From Taeniopygia guttata (taxonomy: Eukaryota > Chordata > Aves > Passeriformes > Estrildidae): a stretch of 64,000 bases of DNA. The notes under the pieces are model-generated. The model ran no database searches. It was not told the DNA's origin and saw only the letters and a list, made by a program, of their open reading frames with translations. Shown here one piece after another: positions 35,377 to 47,700 of the stretch; the first letter of the stretch is position 1, and each line of letters begins with the position of its first letter. Position numbers and translations under genes: made by a program. The stretch covers positions 11,724,001 to 11,788,000 of the forward strand of contig NC_133026.1 of the NCBI RefSeq assembly GCF_048771995.1. The letters are read 5' to 3'.

Positions 35377-35713
35377 GCTAATTCAAGAGATCTCAGAAAT
35401 GGTGAAAGATTGACCTTAGCTTCCTAATAACCACAATATGTGCAGGAATGGATACAGCCAAAGCAAATGATGAAACTAAGACAAAAACCTGTGAGTCTGC
35501 TCAAGTATTGCCTTGTCTCAGGAGCAGTGGCAATGGTAATAACTGGCTTAGGAAGGGCATTCCACCCATTCCAGTCTCCTCTGAGGTCATATCAGCAGTG
35601 GCTGATTCCATTTTTTATGATGCTGGCTAAGACAGACTCTGCAGGTGGGTCGGACTGTGGCTCTTTGGTGCCCTATCTAAATACAGACACTTCTTGCCAG
35701 ATGTTGATGGCCC
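35377..35713. other. Unidentified sequence 5' of the LTR
   Basis: Less AT-rich than the surroundings and open in one plus-strand frame into the LTR, but no protein family is recognised. I cannot say whether it belongs to the element or to the host. Confidence 0.35.
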
Positions 35714-36622
35714 TGTGTTTTGGGTTTGTATGGCCAGGTTTAGACAGCTTGGGTAGAATGGCTACAGGGGTGCATCTTCTGGCAGAGTCATTCCCAGCCA
35801 GCTCCAAGACAGCTGGCCAAGGCTGGGTCAATCACCTCTACGAGAACAGTTTAAGAAGAAAAAAAGTCACAGAAGTAATTGTGTCCAGAGAAGAGTGTGG
35901 TGAGGATATACGAGAGGAACGACTCTGCAGACCCCAAGCTCAGTAGAGACTGCGGGGCTGGAGCTGCTGCAGATGGCAGAGCTGCACCCCTGCAGCCTGT
36001 GGTGCAGCCATGGTGAGGCAGCTGTGCCCCTGCAGCCCATGCAGGTCCATGGGGAAGCAGAGGTGCACCTGCATCCCATGGAGGAGACCAGTTTCGGAGC
36101 GGTGGATGACTGAGAGGAAGGAGGCTGTGAGGCTGGAGTAGGCTCTGGCAGTGCATGCACAGCAAGGAAAGGACCTGCAGACCCATGGGGAGAGGACCCC
36201 ATGATGGACCAGGCATTCTGTTAGGATCTGTGACCCTGTGGGGGACCCATGTTGGAGCAGGGGAAGGACCCTGAGCAGCAGCAGCAGAAATAACACATGA
36301 TGGACTGACCATAGACCCCACTCCTCATCTCCCTGAGGCACTGGGGGAGGAGGTAGAGCTGGAAATGAGGGGCAGGGTGGAATAAATTTTTTTTAAGTGT
36401 TATTTTATATTTCAACATCCTGCTCTGATTTGTTAGTAATAAATTCAATTAATATCCCCAATTCTAGCTAATTTTGCCTGTGACAGTATTTCATGAATGA
36501 TGTCTCCTTGTCCTTATCTCAACTCATGAAATCTTCATTACATTTTCTCTCCCCCGTCCAGCTGTAGAGGGGAGTGATAGGCTTTGGTGGGTGCCTGGAA
36601 TCCAGCTAAGGTAAACTCACTC
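35714..36622 (+). mobile_element. Fossil solo LTR, avian ERVL-like family
   Basis: The element opens with TGTGTTTTGGGTTTGTATGG. It then shows a 'CCAGCTCCAAGACAGCTGGCC' block and a 'CAACTCTGCAG' type block. The middle is repetitive, with several CTGCAGCCCATGG-like and GACCCATG-GGAG units. The 3' part has two AATAAA hexamers (36382 and 36436) and a closing GGCTTTGGTGGGTGCCTGG stretch. This order matches the avian ERVL-type LTRs as I remember them. No internal gag, pol or env region and no second LTR are seen nearby, so it is a solitary LTR. Divergence from the remembered consensus suggests an old insertion. The ends are approximate, no clear target duplication was found, and it is not a functional virus. 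Confidence 0.8.
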
Positions 36623-38089
36623 TAACCCATTATTCTTAATGGAAATCTAGGTAAACTAGAACTTAAATCAGATTTAGGGTAAATTTTCTATGCATATTTC
36701 CTCTTCTAGAGATAATATAACTTATTTTACCTTACCATGAGGATGTATTGTAGTAAAAATATTAAAGAGAACTTTGTGCTAAGACCATAACTTAAAATGT
36801 CCAAATCTCTCAGAAATGTTCTTTTTTTTCAGAAAATCTTTTTGTATTTACAGAATGACAGTTAGATTAAGACACTAAGGAAAATGGAAAATTCATTAAG
36901 TACTCACTTATGTAGGTGAACAGTTATAACATTTTACAGTGGAAACCATTCTGGGGATAATACCAGATAACTGGTAATGATCAGAGATAAAGGTAAGGTT
37001 TTCCATACAAGTGGAATATTGTGGCTCTAGAGTACCAGTGGAAAATGTCACTGTCAACTGATATCAATTTGCTGTTTGCTGAGGGAGAATTAAAGTAGAC
37101 TTGAATGAATGGCTAAACTGGCAAGGCAATGCCTGGCACAAAAATAAGGGACGACAGATACAGTGCAAGCACTGAATAACTCCATGACCGTAAACTGACC
37201 CAACAGCACTTATGGAAATTTAGCTAATTACTTGTAAGAGGGGAAAAAAATGAGAATCCTGAGAGAAAAATAATTCAAAATGGATTATGCTGCTTCTTCA
37301 TTCACCAGCTGTCATATGTCATCTTGTAAACTGCAAAGTGAGTGATCATTCTATAAAACCTTTAATTCAAATGTGATATCTACAATAGGTATGTGGAAGT
37401 CAAAAAAAAGCTAAGCTAATAAAAAAGTATATTAATTCTTTCAAAAGCTAAGGCCTTCTAAAGGATGCAAGGTGCCAAGCAGGCTCATTTTATAACAAAT
37501 GATAGAATGTAAGAGATTCAGAAATGTCTTTATTTCTAACATAGCCCAGAAAGAAAGATAGACATGAAGACAAAATGGAAAACTGCTTCATATTCATGTG
37601 TCATAGTCCATAAAAAAGGATAACTTCTTTGACAAACCAAATAAAGAAACTATCATTGAAGAGATCTTGAAACAAGGAAAGTAATTATCATTAAATATCA
37701 ATGAAAATATTGAGGAAAACATGAAAATAACTAAGAGACAGGAAATTTTTTCCTTCCTGAAAGAAGCTCTTATGGCAGATTTCAAAACTCAACCTGTGGA
37801 GTTTAACGATGCTGCTGTACAAGTACAGCACCAAATTTCAGTGTGAAATATTCAGTGAACTGAAATCATCGCTACCAGGTATTTTAATTTAAATTAGGAA
37901 AAAACACAGCACCCGGTATTTTGTCTTCTTTCCCATTCCTCAGGATGGAATGCTTTCCACCAATTTCCAGAAGTGATCTGGGCTCAAAAAGCCCTGATAG
38001 AAATGTTCCTTAAAATGAAGCAAATGTCTTTTCATGTTTTTTAACAGCACTTTAAAAAGTGCCACTTCTGATAACTTCTCTCTGCTATT
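36623..38089. other. Unique AT-rich sequence, no gene seen
   Basis: No recognisable repeat or coding exon. Confidence 0.4.
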
Positions 38090-38360
38090 TAACAGATTCT
38101 TCTTTTTTTCCTGCCCAGAAGGTGCAGATCAACCTTCCCAGTTGGTCCTGGCCAAGCTCCCGCTCCTCCCGGCAGCGTGGCGATGTCGCGGCAGCGCCAT
38201 CCCTGAGCCCAGAGCACCTGCCAGGCACTCACACCACGTCAGTGTGGTCTGAAGGCATGGGAGAAACGGCTGCCAGAGCCAGCTGTCTGTCTGCTCCCAC
38301 CCTTCCCTGCCAAAATCCTTCTCCTCACCACTGCGCAGGTTGCTAAAGGCAATAAAAGCA
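38090..38360. other. Small CpG-rich patch
   Basis: Seven CpG dinucleotides fall within 38161-38196, and more follow at about 38236, 38265 and 38334, in a window where CpG is otherwise rare. An AATAAA hexamer lies at about 38351. A 95-codon plus-strand frame (38059-38346) covers the patch but has no recognisable domain. It could be a small regulatory island, an exon of an unknown transcript, or a worn GC-rich repeat. Confidence 0.4.
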
Positions 38361-40039
38361 TATCACCCTTTCTGCAGCCCAGGAAGATTTTAGTTGTTGA
38401 AGAGGGCATTGCTTTTTCCTTAGGGGCTTGAACAATGTAGCTTTTCTCTTGCCTTTAAAACTAATTTTCTCCTTAAAAAATGAGACATACTACTAATAGG
38501 AGGGATAGATGCAGAAAGAGGAGTAAAAATCTTTGTGGAGAATTACATTTCTGTCATGTGGCACATTATCTTGAAATACTCTAGCGAAGCTTCACAGTTT
38601 TAGTCCCCAGTATTTTTAATTCTCAATTATGAAAACAACTATCCCCGCCCTCCACATCTTGTCATAATGAAGTTATGTTAAATGTGCTTCAGTATTTATG
38701 TGATAGACAATTTACTGCCATTCTTCACTTCTTTTGTGGCCATCTTGATGTTACAACTGTTCTGTCTGAAATATTCGATGATTAGCAAGGTCATCAAAAT
38801 ATCAGACCCTGGATTTTATTTACTAATGATATTTCTACTTTTTGGTTTCTGTGGCTATACTTTCAATAAAATATGGAAAGACGGCCCATTTCCTGAAGTA
38901 AAGAACAGAAATTTGAAAAAAGTAAAAAGAAAAATTAATTACATCTTCTTTATAGACATGGAACTGAATTACAGAGATTGAACAATGTTGCCAACATTGA
39001 GCAGAGATTCAAGGCAGAGGTAGGAACCCAATCCAGACGTCCTACATACTCTTGGTATAGACACATACTATATATTTTTTAAAGAGTTGAACCTTAGAGT
39101 AGTTTTTTTCTAACCAGACACAATCTGTTTGAAATTCTCAGAGAAGTGTCGCTAAACTTACAGTTTTTAAGAACATCCTCTCCAATGATGTTTTTGCAAG
39201 CTCTCCTTTGACTCTAGTAAAATCAACAGAAATACTTTTAACAAGCCAAGTGCAACTCTTCTTATCCTTATAAATAATTCTGGAGCAGTTCTGTTTGAGT
39301 TCCAAGGTAAGGTTAGAGTTGACTATCACTGCATTATATTGCATAAGGATATCACATGGTGTAAATTTTTTCCTTAATAGCCTGTGTGTTCTGGAAGCTA
39401 AGTCATAGGTGATTTACTCTCTAGTGAGTGTTGTTAGTGCAGCATATTACACACTTGGCTAGCCCCAGTTCTTATTCATGGCTTTTTATTTTTATTTTCA
39501 AGGATTAGGCTAAACCACACATAGAGGGTAGGTAAGAATTTTTATTCTCTTTCATACTCCTGTGCTTGGAGGTATGCAATAGAGAAACACATTTTAAAAA
39601 AGGTTAAATTGCAGAAGTTTCACCTTTTTTTTACATAGATACTGAGTATTAAAGAGGAATATACAAGAAGGTTGAACCCTTCAACTCCTTTGAGTTTACA
39701 TCTGTGTCATGCTTTATGGATTGGAGAAAATTTTGCAAGTGTGAAGATCAGGAGCGGAGCTGTGAAATTCAATTACTACGCTTTGGGAAATTTGGGAATC
39801 TGTGCTGACTATCTAATAATACATAGTATAGTGACTGTCTCATTTTCCATTTTTACAAAATAAATCTGATTTTTTTCTCTTCCTGAAATAATTCCTTTTC
39901 TATAATTTAAAACAATAAAATCCTTCAGGCTTTTCATCCTCCAAGTAAAGAGGAATCTTCTTCAAATCAGATAAGAGATCTAAGAAACTATTTTTTAGAA
40001 AATTTTAAAATCTTAAACTTACTTTCTAACTTGCACAGA
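38361..40039. other. Unique AT-rich sequence, no gene seen
   Basis: The frame at 38682-38981 (99 codons) has hydrophobic stretches followed by lysine-rich sequence, but has no family match I know and sits in AT-rich DNA. Probably chance. Confidence 0.35.
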
Positions 40040-40640
40040 GAAAATGCCCATCATTTCATGAAAACTTTTTGGCTGATGCGAGGTAAAACAGGATGTGATT
40101 AGAATTGAAAGCTATCCAGTTTTATTTATCCCTGCTTCTCTGATTTAAAATGAAGCCTGGCTGTGTGCAGATGATAACTGTGAGCAAAGGTTGACATCAA
40201 TTGGAGCTGTAGGATGAACTGTCTCTGTGTGGGGGAAAATATCACCTTTTTTAAAAGATGCCAAGTGACACTGACAAAATAGACAAGGCAATCTAGATCA
40301 ATGACATAAAAATAGTTGTCGTATAATGATTAGTGAACTACAGCTCATAATAATCTCCTTCTGTAGACTCCTCTGAGGATAATGTTTGATTATTTGAACA
40401 CATCATAGTGTTAATTATGGCTAGGCTGAATTTTACAGTCTAATTTATATTTTTACAGTATGTGACATTTGAAAGCTAGAGGTAATTTTCAGTATCTTAT
40501 TAGGTGTTTGAAATTCAGTTTGTAGCTTTTGCTTCAAACAGCAGCCTTTTAATTTAGCACCTCTTTAGCAGAGTGGGCTTGATATGGAATAGTTATTAAG
40601 GTAGTCACCATATCTATAGGGAGTCTCATGGAAAGGTGTC
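40040..40640. other. Candidate conserved non-coding patch (weak)
   Basis: Non-repetitive, with many TAAT-core motifs (ATAATGATTAG, TTAATTATGG, TCTAATTTAT). It looks like developmental enhancer DNA, but this is an impression only. Confidence 0.2.
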
Positions 40641-42993
40641 TATCAATTTATCTCTTAAAAGAAAAAAGGTATTTACAGTCATAAATCTAGTTCAGTTCCT
40701 TTTTTAGCTGCAAAACAGGGGAGATTTATCTGACAGGAACCTGGGCTATTCTTAAAATCCTCTAAACTATGGATGAATTAACTGGTTCAAGTAAAATACT
40801 AAGTTATATACTGAATACACATAACCTTATACATCAAAAGAACCCAAAGAGTTTAACAAAAATTAATCTCATATATACATCTGTCTTTCTCTTTCAACCC
40901 ATTCATCTATGATATTGTCCAGTGAATCATGATATTTGGATAGCACACAGTTAATCCTTACCTTTCACTCCAAAGATGAAGAACTATTGTCTCCTATCTT
41001 ATGGAAAAGACAAGAGAAGTATAGAGAGAAATGTTAGTAAAGATATGCAGATGCAGTCAAAATGTGTACCAAAAATAACCTGAAAATCAAGTGTCCTGGT
41101 CCTGCCCTATGTGTTGGGGCAGGGGTTTCATCTCACCTCATTTCAGGTGTCTGCAGTAAGTCACACTTTTCCTCTATAAACAGCAAGGAGGAAGAGGCAC
41201 TGGTTCATTTTGTCTCTTCTAGGATCAGCTGGTCTGTGCTTTAGGGGGTTTATTGCTCTCTCCTGACTGCAGTGGTAGTCCAGAGTATCTAATCAAGTGG
41301 AGGTGCAAGGTGAATCCCTACTGCTGGTTTATTCATGTCAGATAGGCTTCAAAGAGAGTGAATATTGGTGCATTTTCAAGTTTTCTGCTGAGGAACATTA
41401 GTTTATGACATTCACTCTCCAGTCTGTACTTGAACTGTCAGTGCCAAGAGCAAAAAGCCTGCTTTCTAGAAATCTGCATACTCAAGCAATTCACTGTTTT
41501 ACTTTGAATAATCTTTTTGACATTTCTTCTCCAAAACACTCTAGCAGAACTATTCAAAGTCTCTTGAGACATATCTGAACTGGAAGACTTGGTGACATAA
41601 TATTTAATGATCCTTTTCTCCTGCTGCAGATACTCCAAGCTCATATGTTTCATGAGATCACAGAACAGATTCAATAATAATGGGAGATGTTATTAATTAC
41701 AGCTGGTAGTAGCTCACAGTCACTTTGCAACTACATACTTACCTCTAAATCCTCCCAGTGTTTCCAGCTTTCAAAGCAAAGCTGGTTTAGAACAGCATTA
41801 TATCAAATGATAAAAAATCAAGAATTGATAAATATCTACTTTGGGTTTTATTGATTAAATAGCTCGTCTATTCCCAGTTTAACTATTTAGGATAACCTCT
41901 AGATTAGCCAGTGACTAGTTGGAATGTGAAAGACAGTCTGAACTACAAGTCTGATGTAAGTAAGTGTTTATTATCTGGGCTTTTTCCTTAGATTAACACT
42001 GTTGATACAAGTGATGTTACTGATAAGCTTCATCAATTTTGATTGTATGCAAATATGATCTATTAAATGCACAGAAAAAATATCAGAGCAACTATGCAAA
42101 ATAAAAGCTGAATTAATCATAATTCTTCCTTTTCTTTTAGTTATCATCATGTCTTCTTTGTAGGCCATGTTTCTCATAAAACAGATTAGCTCCGTTTTAA
42201 TTGGATTGGGTCTAATGGGCTCAGATTGATTTGCCTCTGTTCCACTTTGAGGAATCACAATCATTCCCATCACCACTGAAATAACACCCTTTAGTTCTGT
42301 TAATTAGAGGTGGGATTGGTAACACTCCTCACACTCACACTGCCCTCACAGTGGATCATGTCTGGCCACCAGAAGGTACAATTCACTTTGCCCCAATGAT
42401 ACAAACCATTTCCAGCGATGTAGGGAGTGACACCACATTTAATTCATTTGCTCAAACATTCTCCCTTCTGGAAATTGCCCATATTTGCCTTGAACTGATG
42501 TTTTAAAAATAGATTACCAGGCCAGAATAGCAGGCACTGTGAATAGATTTTGCAGTTATAGATGTGTGATCAAAGGCTGTGATTTCCACAGCTTGGGCCC
42601 CATTCAGTACAGAGGAACTTGGTCAAGGAGCCAACTCACATGGACACATCTCATGAAGACCTCTCATGTACTGCCAATGGTGCAGAAGTTGGAAGGCAAG
42701 CAAGGGCTGAGCTGAGGATTGTGGAAAAAGAAAGGAGAGCTCTTAGCTTTCATGGGTTAATAAATTTGTGAAAAAAAGTATGACCAGAATATTTTCATGA
42801 GTGGTCACTTGGTGTCTGGCCTGAGATTTTTGGCAATTGATTTAAGTAATGCTTTATCATTATAATTTAATTAATAGGAAAATTGTAGGACCTGGTAAAA
42901 TATTTAAAGCATATAGGTTGTATCAAAACTGAGCATGTAATTTTGACCTTCTTATGTGGATGTTTTAATTCTTCGCTTCTCAAGAATTTTAAT
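40641..42993. other. Unique sequence, unexplained patch at 41085-41330
   Basis: The stretch 41085-41330 is GC-richer than its flanks and might be an old repeat I do not recognise. The remainder is AT-rich with no features. Confidence 0.35.
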
Positions 42994-43020
42994 ATTTCTC
43001 CCTTAATTTAAGGGAGAAAT
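42994..43020. repeat. Near-perfect palindrome, 13-bp arms
   Basis: ATTTCTCCCTTAA and its exact reverse complement TTAAGGGAGAAAT are separated by a single T. It lies in AT-rich unique sequence with no mobile element recognised around it. It could form a cruciform. Confidence 0.92.
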
Positions 43021-44336
43021 TTTCTTCCTTATTTTAAATGTGCTGCTGTGAAAATAAATTATTACATACCTGTGAAACTCTCAGATATTTCAAAATTTTC
43101 TATGTGAAAAGTATGTATACTATACTAACTGTGGTTAAAGAGCATATGACAGAGAAAGTCTGGCATTATGATAGGGTTATGCATCAACCAAAGAGCAAAA
43201 AACAGTAGTGAAGAGCATGAAGAGTACATCCAGTGGGATGTGTCAAGCAAACATGCTCTGAGAAAAAATAGAGTGAGCATCTAATTACAGCTTGATTATC
43301 TCATGGGGTACTAAATGGGCTAGAGTGAGATAAGACAGCTGCTTTAAGACTTCCTAAAATTTCATAGCTTAACTTACCTGTTGAATAATTATTTAATTTA
43401 ATCTACTTCATTGGTTTTGGTTTTTTTTTTAATATATAGCACTAAAAGGTAAGTAAATGTAAATTTCAGACTGAAATGAAATGTATTTAGATTAGTTCCA
43501 TACCTTGTAACATTATGGCTTTAGTTATATTGATGAAAGATACTGGTGAAGGACATCAGCAGTGTCTACCTAAAGATAAGGATTGTAAGCCGCCATTTAT
43601 ACTGAAAATTCTGTTTCTCCATACATGCTTTCGGGTTAGCAATAGGTTTTTCAGACTGTACAGCCATGTCTGAGGTTACAGGTTGATACTTTGGAATCCC
43701 TTTTGTTTAGCTGCCTTTAAATATTCTGTCAAACAATTTCGTTGAAGCTAAAAAATTATGAGACTATTAAGGAGCATTTAGAGAAGCATTTCTGGGATGG
43801 AGAACTACTGAGCAATACAGTTCAGATTCTAAAATTATACACCTTACGTAACCAAGGAGCAAAAAACTTCAGTGTGATATCTACTATCATTCAAACATCT
43901 TTAACTTTGAATGCCAAGTGTGCCAATACTCTGCTTGATCAGAAATATTTGTAGAAAAAATTCAACATTATATCTGAAAAAACCCAAGAGAGTACTCACA
44001 AATGTTAGCTCTCAAGGATAATATAATATTTATAGAAAAAAGGGAGACTAATATAGAGACAAATGCATGATTTTTGGCAATTGCTAAGGTTTCTGTACAA
44101 TTTAACTCATTACATTTTTCTACAGGTTTTTACTGAGAAAAAACCTGGAAAGTAGTTTAAAGGCCAAGATCCAGTGCTGTTCAATAACAAGTTATCTATG
44201 TCCCTTCACTAAGAAGTAAATTAACACCAATATGTTTAAAATAAAATCTACAAGATGCTACCTAATGCACCAGCAAGGTGTCTACATATCAAGCAGATGG
44301 AAGATGCCCAGTGTGTCAGGGTCATGCATAGATACA
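43021..44336. other. Unique AT-rich sequence, no gene seen
   Basis: Nothing recognisable on either strand. Confidence 0.4.
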
Positions 44337-44361
44337 GGAAAAGTTTCCTGGGAAACTTTCC
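44337..44361. repeat. Short hairpin palindrome
   Basis: AAAGTTTCC (44340-44348) and GGAAACTTT (44351-44359) pair exactly around TG. It lies about 140 bases upstream of a CR1 fragment. Confidence 0.8.
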
Positions 44362-44496
44362 TTCCAGAAAGTTGCAATTTCCACTGCAACACCCGCATTT
44401 TCTGGCTCTTCTCTGACTGCCCCAAGCTGCCCTTTGCACACTGGGACCTTTCCTTCCAGCTGTAGCTCAGAGCTGGAGTGAAGGTGCATGACATTG

Positions 44497-44790
44497 ATCT
44501 CTTCTTTGCAGTGACCTGTGACAGGATCTGAGGGAATGGCCTGAAATTGTGTCAGGGAAGGTTTGGTTTGAATATTAGAGAAAGGAGGGTGAAGAGAGTG
44601 GTTGGGCACTGGAACTGGCTCCCCAGGGAAGTGGCCACAGCACCAACCTGTCAGAGTTCAAGAAGCATTTGGACGATGTTCTCAGGCACTTGGTGTGACT
44701 CCTGGAATGTGCAAGGCCAGGAGTTGGACTCAATGATCCTGGTTAGTCCCTTCCAAATTGGACTATGTTGTGATTCTGTGATTATGTGAT
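44497..44790 (+). mobile_element. CR1 LINE 3' end with ORF2 C-terminus
   Basis: It begins within GTGACCTGTGACAGGATCTG and shows GTGGTTGGGCACTGGAACTGG, CCCAGGGAAGTGG and GAGTTGGACTCAATGATCC. It ends in a TGTGATTCTGTGATTATGTG tail of 8-mer type. Translation contains VVGHWNWLPREVATAPT, the CR1 ORF2 C-terminal signature. The frame shifts after this point relative to the expected FKKxLDxxL continuation. About 290 bases remain; heavily 5'-truncated. Confidence 0.95.
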
Positions 44791-47700
44791 AAGAACAAGA
44801 TGCCCCAGCAAGAGAGAAACAAACATGTCTCCAAGTCTCTAATCATGAATCTCATGAAGATCAGGATATTAATATGTTGGAATTGTCCTACCCCATTCAG
44901 AATAACCTACATCCTTGCCATCACATGTACATGTTCTTGCTCTCTTCAGAGAGAGCTGAAACAGCACTGGGAAAGAAAGAAAGAAAGATGAAAATTGACC
45001 TGAATGCCATCCACTGATGAACATAAACAACTTCTTGGAGGTTTTTTGCTTACTAGTAAAGGGATTTGGTTAACCTGTTAATAAATTGCAGTCTTGGTGG
45101 TCCTATGGTGATAGGAAAAAGTGATTCTTTGAAAGTTCTGAGAATAAACTATGGACAGCTAAAAAGAGAACAGTTAGGAGTCTCCTATTTTAGAAAATCT
45201 GTCTTCAAAGCGAACTATTTATTGTTAAAAGCTATTAATTAGATTTATGATTCCAATGGTAAAGTGAAAAGGTTAATATGATAACATTTACTGCTATGGA
45301 TATTGATAGCAAAATGTACATTCTAATTTCAGATTATTCCCCCAGGTAACTTGATTATTACTATAAATAAATTTCAAGCTTTATTGAAATTTTTAACTAT
45401 TCTATCCAAAAAGTTAGATTAAAAAAATATATATTTTAAAAAACACTGATGAATTTTATTCATGCGTGTTGCTTCATGTGCTATTGCTGTTTTGTAAAAA
45501 TTATATTAACATTTTGGAGTTCCACAAATTTCTTTGTATTTCCTCTGTTTCCATGGCAATAGACTAAATCAGGACATTCTTAATCACAGTATATGGGATG
45601 CTACAGCCAAATTTGAAAAGCCGTGTTTGATATAATCTTTCTGTACAAACTGTTACCTTGAAGTCAATTATGGGAAATTATTAAACCTGGTTGAATAAGA
45701 GGATTAAAATTAAAGTGGTCCATAGGGACAGATCAATGATAGGAGAAGCAGAAATGTTAGTATTTTAATGTACTGATTCAAAAGCAAATATTTATGCCTT
45801 AATTTTCAAAATATTTTGTTTAAGTCTGTCTTTGTAAGAACTAGCCTGAATCTACCTAACCCTCTAGGAAACTAAATTTATTTCAATGTATGTGGATAAA
45901 CCACCCACATATCAGTTCCTATCCCAGTTGACAAACCTTCTACCAATAACAAGCCAAAGACCTGGAGACCAGAAAATATAATTTTTGAATGTGGTGTTTC
46001 TTCATTTTTCAACCTGCTTTCATATCTACAGCAACACAGGCAAAGATACATCCTGTTACAGGGAAACTATGGTTCAACTCTTTACATCCAAAAATAAGGA
46101 GATGAAGAGGATTATAGTCCTCTACCAGCAATATCAAACTATTGAAGGACCTAATTTTATTTTTTACAGGTAAAAATCAGTGCAGCAGCACCCACCCTGA
46201 GTGAGAAAAGCATTGCTTGAGTTCAAAACTGCTCAGTGATGGAGTTTGAAGAAAGAGGTGCAGAGACAGTGCTCCAACAAGTGGTTTTCCCAAATAATGC
46301 TTCCTTTATTTCCAACTGATGTCTAGAGACCAGCTGTACCTCTCACAGGTCAGTGCTATGCTGCAGTGTTACACCCACTTGCCACAGCTCAGAGGACTAA
46401 TTGAAACTTGATTGGTCTGAGCAAGCAAGCGTTTTCAAAGGAGAAACTGAAAGCTTAAAAACCCCTACAGTCTGACATGAAGGTTGAGATATTTGAGCTC
46501 AATAATGAAATTAATGTTTCCTTTCCAGTCATGAGCCACAAAACTTCAATGACTGCATATTTACATGGGCAGAAGCATCTCCAAAATGCTTATTGTCCAG
46601 TGCTTCCCAGATGGATCTGTGGGAGAGTGCTGGCTTATCCATCAACAGGCCTAGCCCGATTATTTATGGTTGTGAATCATGATGAGAGGTAACCTATACT
46701 ACAGGAAAACAGTGACACAGCCACTGCTAAAATCATTCTTCTCTTTATTTTCCATTGATTACCTTCATTTCACCCACCTCTGTATCAATGCTTCAGCTAT
46801 TAGGACTTGAAACATTAGTTCTGCTCCTTCGGCAGGATTATCACAGATGTTTGTAACAAGCATTATAAAACCTAAATTTTTTGGGATTTGAGAGAAAGAA
46901 TGGAATATACTCACTGTCAGAGGCACCTACTGGAGATTTTCCTGTGCTGTCAGAATTGTTTGAGGACACTGAGAGAGCAGGCTGAAGAAGTTGCCAATAT
47001 GAATACATATTTGATTAAATTGGTTAAAAAGGGTTCTAGACTTTCATTTCATTTGCATTAAGAGAGAGAAACTTCCAATGCACTCCTGTCCTGATATTAG
47101 GTTATGGCATGGAGCAGGTTAAGCTGTTGGATATACATGATTGATATAATCGAGTACAGAGAGTTCAGTTCTAGCAGGAGATAAACATTTTTGCTCTCTG
47201 AAGGGAGGTCATCTGCAGTCTTGAGAAATATGCAATTTCCAATGAAGAAAGGCTGTGAAAGACAGTTTTAGAGACCACAGAATATTGATTTCTAGTATTC
47301 ACTGAAACTCTCATTGTCTCTTCCAGAGTATATTTTATAGCTAGGTCTTAACCCTCTCAGGTCCAGATGAGAAATTTTGTGAGGAATGAGAAGAAGACTT
47401 TGAAGAATATACTTTCTGCTTTATATCATAGAGCTAGACTTCAATGTTGGTATGATGCACAGCTTTAAAAATTGAAGGCTGAACCCCAAAACTACCAACT
47501 TTACTGATAGAAATGTTGTTTTGATTAAAATAAAAATTTAGGTCCTCATCCTGAAGGACAGACCTGTAATGGATTTTCAGTGTCCAGTAGCTCAACTATC
47601 AGGTTTAGCTATCCAGCAAAAAAATAGAAACAGAGCATAGAAAGCATGTTTAAAATTCACATTAGATGAATTTCAGATAGTTTGATTTTATAAGTTTACA

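Noticed and set aside
35440-35946. 168-codon plus-strand frame, the longest in the window
   Set aside because: Its second half lies inside the LTR and its first half matches no protein family. It is a chance frame across an element boundary.
38682-38981. 99-codon frame with membrane-like hydrophobic stretches
   Set aside because: AT-rich DNA often yields hydrophobic frames. No family match, and no promoter or splice context.
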